From positions 62,001 through 126,000 of the forward strand of contig JADJPW010000016.1 in NCBI GenBank assembly GCA_016713035.1: a DNA stretch of 64,000 nt, read 5' to 3'. The notes under the pieces were generated by a model. That model was not told the DNA's origin and searched no databases. It was given only the letters and a program-made list of their open reading frames with translations. Origin of the DNA: Verrucomicrobiaceae bacterium. GTDB taxonomy: Bacteria; Verrucomicrobiota; Verrucomicrobiia; Verrucomicrobiales; Verrucomicrobiaceae. The stretch's first letter is position 1; every line of letters begins with the position of its first letter. The position numbers were made by a program, and so were the translations under genes. This document shows, piece after piece, positions 47,415 to 59,456 of this stretch.

Positions 47415-49240
47415 AGCACGCCCCAGTCTTCTGCGCACTGCTCTTCGCCTCCGCGCTCTCGGCGGCGACCATTCAGGTGCCCAGAGACGCTCAGAGCATC
47501 CCAGAGGCACTCCAGAAGGCCAAAATGGGCGATGTCGTGCTCGTCGCGGCAGGGACCTATCGCGGTGACTTGAAGCTCAAAAACGGCGTCACGCTCCAAA
47601 GTGCCGGAAATGACAAAAAAGGCCAAATCGGCCTCCTACGAGCTGAAGCGACCATTCTCGAAGGAAGCATCGAAATGGCCGAAAAGGCCATTTTGGATGG
47701 CTTTAGCGTCACCCAGGTCGGCAAATACGACGAACAGCTCTGGAAGCACCATTTTGAAACCAAGGGCGAGGAGCAAGACCACCAGTCCATCGGCGCTGCG
47801 GGCACTCCAGGCATCGCCGTCGCCACCACATGCCAGGTGCGGCACAACATCGTCCACCACATCGGCTACACCGGCATCGCCATCACCGCAGGATCGCCGC
47901 TCATCGTGGGAAACGTCTGCTACCGGAACATGGGCGGCGGTATCGGCTCCATGAGTGGCTCCACCGCCCGCATCGAGAAGAATCTCTGCTTTGAAAACTT
48001 CTACGCCGGCATCGGCTGCGACTCCGCCAGCCCACTCATCCAGGAAAACACCTGCCATAGCAACATCCGCGCTGGCATCGGCATCAGCGAGGGCTCATCG
48101 CCCCAAGTTCTCAGCAATCGCTGCGATAACAACCGTCGTGCAGGCATCGGCATCCGCACCGGGAGCGACACACGCCCCGTGATCAAAGGCAATGAATGCC
48201 GTGGAAATGAAATGGCAGGCATCGGCATCGAAGAAGGCGCACAGCCCGAGATCCTGAACAATCGACTTATCGACAACAAACTCGTCGCCATCGGCATCAG
48301 CGGCGGATCACGGGCCATCATCACCCACAATGAACTCCGCCGCGAAGGCGGCATGCCGCCGCTCATCGCCGTGCTGGAGGACTCCCAGGCCAGCATCACA
48401 CAGAACACGCTCCACGGCGGCGGAGTCGCCGCCATCGTCGTCAAAGGCGCAGCCGACATCTCCCGCAATCACTTCGTCATCCCAGGACCGAAGAAGCACC
48501 TCCTCGCCTTCCCAGATGCGCAAGTCACCGAGTCCGAGAACATGCTTCTCACCGACACCGCCTTTCGCTCCACGCTCGATGGCACCGAGCAGCGCTACGT
48601 CCAACTCCACCCCATCGGGGACAAAAAACCACGCACCGCCCTCATCGCCCTACACGGCCACGGCTCTGATCGCTGGCAATTCATCCGCGACACCCGCGGC
48701 GAGTGCCAGGGCCTGCGTGATGTCGCCGCGAAGCACGGCCTACTTTTCATTTCCCCCGATTACCGCGCCAAAACATCCTGGATGGGCCCCGCTGCGGAGG
48801 CCGATGTGCTCCAGATCATCACCCAGCTACGCCAGCAGCAGCAGATCGACCGCATCTTCATCGCTGGCGGCTCCATGGGCGGCACCTCAGCACTCATCTT
48901 CACCGTGCTACACCCAGACCTCATCGCGGGCGTGTGTAGCCTCAATGGCACCGCCAACATGATCGAGTATGCCGGTTTCAAAGCCGCCATCGACACCTCC
49001 TACGGCAGCGCAGAGCAGCGGCGCATACGCAGCGCCGAGCTGCACGCCCAGCGCCTCTCCACCCTGCCCGTAGCGCTCACTACCGGGGGAAAGGACACCA
49101 TCGTCCCGCCAGCCAGCACCCTGCGCCTCGCCAAGCAGCTCCCGCGTGTCCTCCATATCCACCGTGACTCCGGTGGGCACTCGACATCGTATGCCGACAC
49201 CGTGCAGGCCATGGAGTTTCTACTCAAACAGCGTCCTTGA
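47411..49240 (+). CDS. exported fusion of right-handed beta-helix and alpha/beta-hydrolase esterase
   Basis: A 609-aa protein with signal peptide (MKHAPVFCALLFASALSA). Residues 20-370 are a pectin-lyase-like parallel beta-helix: repeating ~23-residue rungs with GIGI/N patterns (NIRAGIGISEGSSPQVLSN and similar), starting from the copper-type opening QVPRDAQSIPEALQKAKMGD. Residues ~395-609 are an alpha/beta hydrolase with LIALHGHGSDRW (oxyanion loop), nucleophile elbow GGSMGGTS, LTTGGKDTIVPP (acid) and SGGHSTSY (His). It could bind and de-esterify polysaccharides such as pectin or xylan. ATG 47411. Confidence 0.85.
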   Translation: MKHAPVFCALLFASALSAATIQVPRDAQSIPEALQKAKMGDVVLVAAGTYRGDLKLKNGVTLQSAGNDKKGQIGLLRAEATILEGSIEMAEKAILDGFSVTQVGKYDEQLWKHHFETKGEEQDHQSIGAAGTPGIAVATTCQVRHNIVHHIGYTGIAITAGSPLIVGNVCYRNMGGGIGSMSGSTARIEKNLCFENFYAGIGCDSASPLIQENTCHSNIRAGIGISEGSSPQVLSNRCDNNRRAGIGIRTGSDTRPVIKGNECRGNEMAGIGIEEGAQPEILNNRLIDNKLVAIGISGGSRAIITHNELRREGGMPPLIAVLEDSQASITQNTLHGGGVAAIVVKGAADISRNHFVIPGPKKHLLAFPDAQVTESENMLLTDTAFRSTLDGTEQRYVQLHPIGDKKPRTALIALHGHGSDRWQFIRDTRGECQGLRDVAAKHGLLFISPDYRAKTSWMGPAAEADVLQIITQLRQQQQIDRIFIAGGSMGGTSALIFTVLHPDLIAGVCSLNGTANMIEYAGFKAAIDTSYGSAEQRRIRSAELHAQRLSTLPVALTTGGKDTIVPPASTLRLAKQLPRVLHIHRDSGGHSTSYADTVQAMEFLLKQRP

Positions 49241-49298
49241 CGCCGCCCACCCCGTCTCGCACTATCCCCGCCCCATTTTTCCCCTCTAAAAACTACCC

Positions 49299-49723
49299 AT
49301 GGCCCAAGAAACTACCCTCATCCTGCTCAAACCCGATTGCGTCGCCAAAGGCATCAACGGCTCCATCTCAAACGCTTCGAAGACGAAGGCTTCCGCGTCC
49401 GTGGCTGCAAGATGATCCGCCTCACCGATGAGCTGCTCAAAGAGCACTACTCCCACATCGCTGACCGCCCCTTCTTCCCCACCGTCGCTGAGTTCATGAA
49501 GAGCAAGCCCGTCATCGCCATCGCCCTCGGTGGTGAAAACGTCATCGCCCATGTCCGCGACCTCCTCGGCCCCACCGATTCCCAGGCCGCTCCCAAAGGC
49601 ACCATCCGTGGTGACTTCGGCACCGATAAGATGACCAACGTCGTCCACGCCTCCGACTCACCAGAAGCCGCCGCTCTCGAAATCGAGCGCTTCTTCCACC
49701 ATGGAGAAATTTTCAGCTATTGA
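49299..49723 (+). pseudogene. ndk: nucleoside diphosphate kinase, frame broken by one base
   Basis: The start MAQETTLILLKPDCVAKGIN (ATG 49299) and the rest, LKRFEDEGFRVRGCKMI..., are in frames differing by -1; the switch is at ATCTCAAACGC near 49365. One missing C (ATCCTCAAACGC) restores a continuous ~141-residue NDK. The catalytic-His region here reads NVVHASDSPEAAALEI and is intact. NDK balances NTP pools and is highly conserved, so a sequencing error is likely. It lies 45 bp before tRNA-Leu. Confidence 0.9.
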
Positions 49724-49768
49724 GCCCAGCCTAGCCTGCGCTACACTCGCGCTCGCTAGCATCCCCAC

Positions 49769-49856
49769 GCCGATGTGGTGAAATGGTAAACACAGCAGAC
49801 TTAAAATCTGCTGGGGAGCAATCCCCTTGCCGGTTCGAGTCCGGCCATCGGCACCA
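49769..49856 (+). tRNA. tRNA-Leu (anticodon UAA)
   Basis: Acceptor stem GCCGATG pairs with CATCGGC, anticodon arm GCAGA-CTTAAAA-TCTGC gives UAA, a long class II variable arm (GGGGAGCAATCCCC) and the T loop GGTTCGAGTCC are present. The CCA end is encoded. Confidence 0.97.
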
Positions 49857-49866
49857 CCTGGGCTTT

Positions 49867-50664
49867 TCAGCCCAGCTCACCCGCACGCTCCGTCGCACGC
49901 CGCACCGCCTGCAGCAGTGCATTGCGCAGACCATGCTTTTCGAGCTGCTCTAGGCCCGCGATCGTCGTCCCACCGGGGCTGGTCACCTCATCCCGCAGTG
50001 CAGCCGGGTGTTTCCCCGTCTCCAGCACCATTTTCGCCGCTCCCAGCACTGTCTGCGCCGCCAGCCGCTGCGCCGCCACACGCGGCAGCCCCATCAGCAC
50101 GCCGCCATCCGCCAGCGCCTCGATCACGGTATAGACATAGGCCGGACCACTACCGCTCAGGCCCGTCACGGCATTGATCAGCTTTTCTGAAACCTCATCC
50201 GCCGTGCCCACGGCTCCCAGCAGGCTTTTCGCCATTTCCGCGTCCGCCGCCGTCGCGTGCGTGCCACGACAAAAAGCCGCCGCACCCGCCCCGACCAGCG
50301 CGGGCGTGTTCGGCATGCTGCGAATCACCCGCTGGCCGCTTCCCAGCCATTTTTCCAGTTTTTCCACCGAAACGCCCGCTGCGATGCTGAGGTAAAGAGG
50401 CCGATTTTTCGCCTTTCCGAGCTCTAGGCACAGTTTTTCCACATCCGCCGGTTTTACCGCCAAAATCACCACCTCGCTCTTTTCGGCCACTTCGGCTGCC
50501 AGACCGGCCTCACAGGCACAATTTAGGCCCTTTTTCAGCGAATCGACCGCCTCCGGCACCGCATCGCACAGCGTCACGCTCACCTCCGCTGCTCCCAGCG
50601 CCGTCTCCACGCCCCGCAGCAGTGCCCCGCCCATTTTCCCACAGCCGATAAGTCCGATTTTCAT
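49867..50664 (-). CDS. proC: pyrroline-5-carboxylate reductase
   Basis: A 265-aa protein of normal ProC length. The NAD(P)-binding start KIGLIGCGKMGGALLRG (residues 2-18), AVKPADV, SMPNTPALVGAGAAAF and the C-terminal TSPGGTTIAGLEQLE, which closes the active site, are all present. It makes proline from pyrroline-5-carboxylate. ATG 50664. The repeat block begins at its first base, so its leader contains repeat sequence. Convergent with tRNA-Leu at its 3' side. Confidence 0.96.
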   Translation of the reverse strand: MKIGLIGCGKMGGALLRGVETALGAAEVSVTLCDAVPEAVDSLKKGLNCACEAGLAAEVAEKSEVVILAVKPADVEKLCLELGKAKNRPLYLSIAAGVSVEKLEKWLGSGQRVIRSMPNTPALVGAGAAAFCRGTHATAADAEMAKSLLGAVGTADEVSEKLINAVTGLSGSGPAYVYTVIEALADGGVLMGLPRVAAQRLAAQTVLGAAKMVLETGKHPAALRDEVTSPGGTTIAGLEQLEKHGLRNALLQAVRRATERAGELG

Positions 50665-50970
50665 GATTCCTGATTTTAGATTTTAGATTCCTGATTCGCC
50701 CCCAGCATTCGAGCTTCCTCGCCGCATTTCAAATCAGGAATCAGGATTCTAAAATCAGGAATCCAGTCCCCGCATTTGACGCACCCCGCAGACCATGCAA
50801 GATGCCGCGCTTTCCGGCCTAAGTAGCCTAGTTGTTGTGCAACTAGAGCCACCCAGGCTCCCGAAAGCGCCCCACGGGAATCCTGATTCTAGATTCATGA
50901 TTCCTGATTCATCCCAGCGCATCGCGAACAGGCCCGAATCAGGAATCAGGAATCAAAAATCAAGAATTCC
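50664..50970. repeat. two fold-back repeat pairs built from GATTCCTGATT units
   Basis: Arm A1 at 50665-50696 is inverted in arm A2 at 50731-50764; arm B1 at 50878-50910 is inverted in arm B2 at 50935-50970. All four are strings of GATTCCTGATT or its complement with short TTTAGATT spacers. A separate CTAGTTG/CAACTAG hairpin lies at about 50829-50847. This covers the gap between the divergent proC and carB genes, so it is the promoter region of both. It may be a palindromic repeat family or an RNA/DNA switch. Confidence 0.85.
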
Positions 50971-51015
50971 GCCCTAACCCCCCCCGATCTCCGCCCTTCG
51001 CTCTCTGCTTCCCCC

Positions 51016-54372
<3,357 letters not shown>

Positions 54373-54424
54373 CTATGCAAGGAGCCGCTCAATACAGAGT
54401 TTGCTTCAACTTCTCTTCCCAACC

Positions 54425-55264
54425 ATGAGCGACTCTTCCGTGACTCAAGCTATTCCAAGTGCCGCATCACCACCGGCATATGTGAATCCTCCGGTAATTG
54501 AACGTGTGGTGACGTTGCATGCTCCGATGACCGCTGAGGTGTTTGAGGCCAATATCGAGAGGTGGAAGCAAAAAGTGACCCCTGAATATCCAGCCGAGGA
54601 GCCTCTTATCGAATGGCTGGTTGAGATGGAGGAGAAAGATGGAGTGCCGTTGTTCGACACTTTGGCCCCCAAGCTGAGAATTACTCATCGCTTCTCGAAG
54701 AAAACTAAAGCCGAGGGTTTCGATTGGAGCATTCGATGTCCAGTTGGCAAGTTCACGATGAACATGCATTCACATCCAGGGTCGGGGCGACGTTATGGCC
54801 ATCTCCGGAAGGAATTTGCCAAGTGGCTTCCTCAATGGATGGAACATTTTGGCGTTGAGACGGCGGAGCACCTAAACTTGGGATATATCAATGTTCTACG
54901 CCGCGACGTTACACCTCAATTCTTCAACAAAGAGGGTGGGCTGGAACTGGACAAGGTTTTGCGCGTTTTCTCCGAGATTCCGGGCAAACATGAGAGCTTG
55001 GAGCCTCCTTACGATTGCCGAGTGACAGTAAACCTCGGCAACGCGCCAGCAAGAAAGCTCTCTATTCGAGTGAAAGATGCCACTACACCTGCGAATGGCG
55101 TGGCAATCAAAGTCACCCTGGAAACTTTGGCCCAAGTCAGCAGGGAGGGTGGGGTTTCAGAGGTTCTAGAGTTGCTTGACTGGAGCCACGAGCGTATTAT
55201 CGAGCGATTCGAGCAGGTTTTCACCGACGAAGCCAAGGCATCTTTCACGCCTGAAGCCCAATGA
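54425..55264 (+). CDS. TIGR04255-like protein, first gene of a three-gene cassette
   Basis: A 279-aa protein without signal peptide or membrane segment. The pattern PPVIERVVTLHAPM at the start, HLNLGYINVLRRDVTPQFF in the middle and ELLDWSHERIIERFEQVFTDE at the end matches the TIGR04255 family of sporadically distributed proteins of unknown function, often in accessory islands. ATG 54425 is preferred to TTG 54401. GC and codon use fall sharply versus carB. It overlaps the next gene by 4 bp (ATGA). Confidence 0.68.
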   Translation: MSDSSVTQAIPSAASPPAYVNPPVIERVVTLHAPMTAEVFEANIERWKQKVTPEYPAEEPLIEWLVEMEEKDGVPLFDTLAPKLRITHRFSKKTKAEGFDWSIRCPVGKFTMNMHSHPGSGRRYGHLRKEFAKWLPQWMEHFGVETAEHLNLGYINVLRRDVTPQFFNKEGGLELDKVLRVFSEIPGKHESLEPPYDCRVTVNLGNAPARKLSIRVKDATTPANGVAIKVTLETLAQVSREGGVSEVLELLDWSHERIIERFEQVFTDEAKASFTPEAQ

Positions 55265-55890
55265 TCCTCACCCCAACCACCGGCCCAACATTACACTCGG
55301 CAGAAGCTGTTGCTTCTGACAGTGCTTATGTGAAGAAAGCTTCGGAAGCGGTTGCCGCAGCGAAGCCAGATCAGGGACGACGCCTAAAATATGAATTTGA
55401 ACGAGAGTTGTTGCCGCTGGAGGGTGGTCAGGTTCTTCTTCATTTGCGAAACCGACTAATGGTGGACGTTGATCCAACAACAATGCGTTGTGGAGTGGCA
55501 GAGTGGGGCGTGAGTTTATCTGTCACAGAGGTTGCGGATCTGCCGAATCGTTTGGCCCGCCAGTTTTTGACCCTATTTAGCAAGGCAGATCGGGACGCCT
55601 TGGATCAAGCGGAGTCTGACCAATGGCTGCGAATAATAGATCAGGTCGATTATCGTCGCTTCTGCATCGATCGTGCTGCGCCGCAATATGTTGAAGGTGT
55701 CGTAGAGACAAAACAGCCGAACTTCGTTCGCGTGCGCTGGTATGATGATTCGGTAGAGAAGATCGATTTTCCGGTGGCCTCTGCCCTTAACGTGCTGAAA
55801 AAGGGTGATGAATTTGGAGCCTATGTGAAGCTCGGACTCGGCAACAAGGCGATGTCAATTGAGCGGCTCACCATCCTCTCCGCTGCGTGA
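55261..55890 (+). CDS. uncharacterised 209-aa protein, second gene of the cassette
   Basis: No family recognised. The protein is soluble and mixed alpha/beta. Residues ~10-45 are helical and charged, the centre (RRLKYEFERELLPLEGG and MVDVDPTTMRCGVAEWGVSL) is beta-rich, and the C-terminal part GVVETKQPNFVRVRWYDDSVEK looks like a small SH3-like barrel. There is no catalytic signature. Start ATG 55261 overlaps the first gene, and the stop overlaps the GTG start of the third, so the three are translationally coupled. Confidence 0.65.
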   Translation: MILTPTTGPTLHSAEAVASDSAYVKKASEAVAAAKPDQGRRLKYEFERELLPLEGGQVLLHLRNRLMVDVDPTTMRCGVAEWGVSLSVTEVADLPNRLARQFLTLFSKADRDALDQAESDQWLRIIDQVDYRRFCIDRAAPQYVEGVVETKQPNFVRVRWYDDSVEKIDFPVASALNVLKKGDEFGAYVKLGLGNKAMSIERLTILSAA

Positions 55891-56915
55891 GTGCTAAGCC
55901 CGACCTGACCATAGATTTTTGGGATGTCGGCCAAGCCGATTGCACGGTTATCACACTTCCTAATGGAAGCCTCATCTTGATTGATGTCGGCAGGAGAGGG
56001 AGTCCAGTTGTCGATTGGCTCACCGAGCGAAGACCTCCCGCTCGTGTAGCTGCCATCGTGCTCACTCATAATCATGCGGATCACGCCGGTGCGATGCCAT
56101 CCGTTGTTGCCAACCATCAGTCCAGCATCGGTGCTGTATGGATGCTTCAAGATCGCCCCATCAACGACCCGACGTTCGCAAAGGTCTTCCGGTCCGTTGA
56201 CGAAGCTGAGGCCAGAGGATGCTTCTGAGTCCGTCGGCTGGAAGACGGGCAAGAGATTTGGCGTGATGATCAATCCAGGCTTCGTCTCCATGTTCTATTT
56301 CCGACCTTCACGTCGAACGTGAAACATATGGGCTATCCGAATCAAACCAGCGGTCTGATCGTTCTGGATCACGGTGACAAAAGGCTTTGTGCGTGGCCCG
56401 GTGATCTGCCATTGGCAACCGTTGCAGATCAGCTTCGGGCTAATCACCCAGAAATGCTTCATGGGCCTCACCACGGAGGACCGGAGGATCTCAAAACGAA
56501 CAAAGCTCGATCACGCCAAGCAGTCAGCGAGCTGTCGCCTCGAATGAGTTTCATCTCCGTTGGGACAACGAACAGCTACTCCCATCCAAAACCTGGCTAC
56601 CTCGCATTGTTGGCTGCTTCTGGGTGTTGCGTTGTGTGTTCTGAAGTTACAAACGCCTGTGATCGCTGGCACTTCAAGAGTGATGTTCCTGTCTTTGATG
56701 GCAGCGCAGCGCTTGGATTGCGATCTTCACGATCAGGATCTCCGTGTCGAGGTGCATGGAGAATGACGGTCAAAGATGGTGCATTGATTCCAGATCGTTT
56801 CACCGACGAACACGCAAAACGAGTTACGAATCTCAAGCGTCCCCAGTGTCTAAAAGGAATGGGATGGCGAAGCGGCGAACCATCTCCATGGGTTAAAGAT
56901 GCATCTGGAGATTGA
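55887..56915 (+). pseudogene. ComEC-like MBL-fold hydrolase with an in-frame TGA, third gene of the cassette
   Basis: One frame runs 55887-56915 with a single TGA at 56226-56228. Before it: FWDVGQADCTVITLPNGSLIL and the metal motif LTHNHADHAGA; after it: LIVLDHGDKRLCAWPGDLP, LHGPHHGG (the second ComEC-type metal site) and ISVGTTNSYSHPKPG. This is the soluble MBL domain of ComEC/Rec2-type DNA-processing proteins, without membrane parts. The TGA could be a mutation from TGG or CGA, a sequencing error, or readthrough. Start GTG 55887. Confidence 0.75.
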
Positions 56916-57028
56916 TCCCTATCGTTACGGTCACGAATCCGAACTGACGGGATCAGGCCATCCAGCGGTTCACCGCACGGCAGAAGCTACAGAAAACTAC
57001 ACTCAGTTGGCCTAGCCAGAGACCATTG
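56916..57028. other. gap between cassette and IS element, no gene seen
   Basis: About 113 bp with no supported ORF or repeat. It ends at the left terminal repeat of the IS1380-like element. Confidence 0.5.
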
Positions 57029-57091
57029 ATCCCGGATTATGCAATTGAGTAAGCGAACGGCGGTGGGCGAGCGTCGATTTGGCGGAAGATA

Positions 57092-58088
57092 GAGCATTTT
57101 AAATTTTAATGTAGAATAGTGTCAAGGTGGTGCTATAGGAAAGCATGGCCACTCTCTCCCTAGATCTTCGTCAACGCATTATCAGCACCTGCGACCGCGG
57201 TGAAGGCCCGCAGGAACAGATTGCCCGGCGCTATGGGGTCTCCTATGGCATGGTCAAAAAGCTGCTCCAGCAGCGTCGCAAGACCGGTTGCATCAAGCCT
57301 CGACATCACCTTGCCGGACGCAAAAGAAGATCGTGTCCGAACACCGCATCGCCATCCGCAAGCAACTCCAGCGTAAACCTGACATGACCCTGGCCGAGTC
57401 GCGCGACGCCCTGGGGCTGGAGTGCACGTTGCCCGCCATCCACTATGTGCTCGTGGATATGGGGCTGACATATAAAAAAAGACGCTCCGCGCCGCTGAAC
57501 AAGACCGCGAAGACGTCGCCAAAGCGCGGCGGCAGTGGAAGCGCAAGCAAGGCGGGCTAGAGCCCTGGCGTCTGGTGTTCCTCGACGAGAGCGGAGCCAA
57601 AACCAACATGACCCGATTGCGAGGTCGTGCACCACGAGGCAAGCGGCTGCATGCCGCAGCGCCCTGCGGCCGCTGGCAGAGCACGACGATGATCTCCTCC
57701 ATCCGGCTGGATGGCACCACGGCCTGCATGCATCTGCCGGGAGCCGCCGACACGGCAGCCTTCGTGACCTACCTCGCCGAGGTGCTCTGCCCGACATTGC
57801 GCAGGGGCGATATCGTGGTCATGGATAACCTCGCCGTGCACAAAAGCCCGCAAGTGGCGGCATTGATTGAAGCGGTGGGAGCTGAAGTAAGGTTCCTGCC
57901 AGCCTACTCGCCGGACCTCAATCCGATTGAGAAGATGTGGAGCAAGATCAAAGCCTCCCTGCGCAGCACCGAGGCCCGCACTCCTGAGGAGCTCGACCAG
58001 GCCATCAGCCTCGCCTTCTCAAGAATCACAGCCAAAGATGCCGCCGGTTATTTTAACTCTTGCGGTTATAGTATTATTTAAATTGCTC
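57092..58088 (+). mobile_element. IS630-family element inserted in the IS1380-like transposase gene
   Basis: Bounded by TA at 57090-57091 and 58089-58090, the TA target duplication of IS630/Tc1 elements. Ends are GAGCATTTTAAATTTTAAT and its imperfect inverted copy (about 16 of 19 matching). Length about 997 bp. Confidence 0.85.
57145..58081 (+). pseudogene. IS630 transposase in three frames
   Basis: Frame 1 (ATG 57145) gives the helix-turn-helix part RYGVSYGMVKKLLQQRRKTG. A -1 shift in CAAAAGAAG near 57322 leads to KKIVSEHRIAIRKQLQRKPD. A second -1 shift in an A7 run at 57474-57480 leads to the DDE half with VFLDESGAKTNM, VVMDNLAVHKSP and YSPDLNPIEKMWSKIK, the family signature. Both shifts are -1 at A-runs, so slippage during expression is possible, but base loss is equally possible. 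Confidence 0.8.
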
Positions 58089-59456
58089 TAGCGTCCATCC
58101 AGGGACGTTTTTTGCCAGGCAGTGAGAGCTTGAGCACTCGCTTTCGAGCGTGTTGTCTGACCCAACCGCCTATTGCAAAGTAATAGGATCGCAGCGTCGC
58201 CAAGGTGGCTTGATTGTGACTATTGAGTCCAAAACGCCGGAACAGACTCATCAGATTATAGGCTACCATGATGAAGCGGAACGAGGCCTCCGTGGCCCAA
58301 AAGTCCTGAAGGCAAAACGCGTCGAGCCCGAAGTCTTGCTTCAGTTCCTTGATCCTGTTCTCGCAGTCGGCCCGGCTGTTGTAGATGTTCCAGACCTGAT
58401 CGAGCGGCAGGTCGAGATTGGTCACATGCAGGCTAAAGCGGTAATCGGGCAGGTCGTCGAAGAGCAGCTTGCCTCCGGCCTGTGGGCGTCGGCTGATCTG
58501 CTTGCGCACCACAATGTGCCGACGCGCCTTGGCCTTCGGATCGGCGGGCTGATGCCGCCACTCTTTGACCGCGATGCCGGGGCAGATTTCCACCCAGTCC
58601 TTCATGCCGTGGACCTCGTTCTTGATGTTGGAGTAGGCCCGCGCGGCGATGATGTAGTTGAGGCTGCGCTCTTCCAACGCGCTCAGGATTTCGTCAGTAT
58701 AAAAACCGCTGTCGCCACGCACAAGGCCCACCTTCACTCCCGCGAGCGCCTCATCGAAAGTCTCACGCATGAACTCGACGCAATTGGAGCACGCTGCCGT
58801 ATTGCCCGGGCGCAGCCACGCATTGGCCACCATCCGTGTCTGACTGATGAAGGCCATGAGCGGATGGTGCGAGTTGCGCCCTTTGCGGTTGGGGTTGTAG
58901 CCCTTGGCAGCGCCTTCCTGGCTGCCATCGCGCGTGATGACCGTGCTGTCGAAGTCCACCGTCACTGTTCCCACGTTGATTTGCGCAAAGAGCCACTTCT
59001 GTAATGCTGGGAACACCACCGTGTTGCGCGCATGAGAGAACTTGCCGAAGAACCGGCTGTAGGTGCTTTGGCTTGGCAGGCTCTCATAGCCAAAAATGGC
59101 TGCAAGCGTTTGATCCTGGCGCAACCAATCGCAGTGGATGTAGCGGCTAGCCCCGTCCAGATGCCAAGCCAAAAGCTTTCGATGATCTGCACCGAATCAT
59201 ACGCTCGATTCGACCCGCCTTGAGGCAGATCCCAAGGTGGCCAGATGTTCGCGGATACCAGTCTGATCCACAAAACGCTTCATCAACGCCATGCCGCCAA
59301 AGGGCGTCACAGGCTTGTCGGAGTATTCAATCGGTAGATTCACCATCACGGTGATTCTGCCACACGCGTCAATCCCTCGTAGTAACACCCCTTCGCTTCA
59401 CTCCAGCTACTCTATTGCATTATCCAGGATAAATCCATCGGCTAGGCCCTCTCATC

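Larger units (their letters stand above)
57037..59346 (-). pseudogene. IS1380-family transposase, frameshifted and split by IS630
   Basis: Coding starts near 59346 (MVNLPIEYSDKPVTPFGG), shifts frame after TGIREHL, again after FWLGIWTG near 59155, then runs intact through YSRFFGKFSHARN, VDFDSTVI, GDSGFYTDE and the family signature NSRADCENRIKELKQDFGLD to WMDA. At that point IS630 is inserted at a TA; joining the flanks continues the frame to IFRQIDARPPPFAYSIA and a stop at 57037. The DDE acids Asp (DSTV) and Asp (GDSGF) and a Glu are preserved, but the frameshifts make it inactive as read. Confidence 0.8.
57029..59430 (-). mobile_element. IS1380-like element carrying a nested IS630
   Basis: Terminal inverted repeats ATCC(C/T)GGAT(T/A)ATGCAAT(T/A)GAGTA are at 57029-57049 and, inverted, about 59410-59430. 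Removing the nested IS630 (57092-58088 plus one TA) leaves about 1.4 kb, a normal IS1380 length. The transposase gene is on the minus strand. No clean target duplication is visible in the flanks. Confidence 0.78.

Noticed and set aside
50664..50970. CRISPR array
   Set aside because: Units are inverted and of irregular spacing, with no equal-length spacers and no cas gene in the window.
56226..56228. Selenocysteine at the in-frame TGA of the MBL protein
   Set aside because: No stem-loop of SECIS type was recognised after it, the residue is not in a redox motif, and MBL hydrolases do not use selenocysteine. A mutation or read error is simpler.
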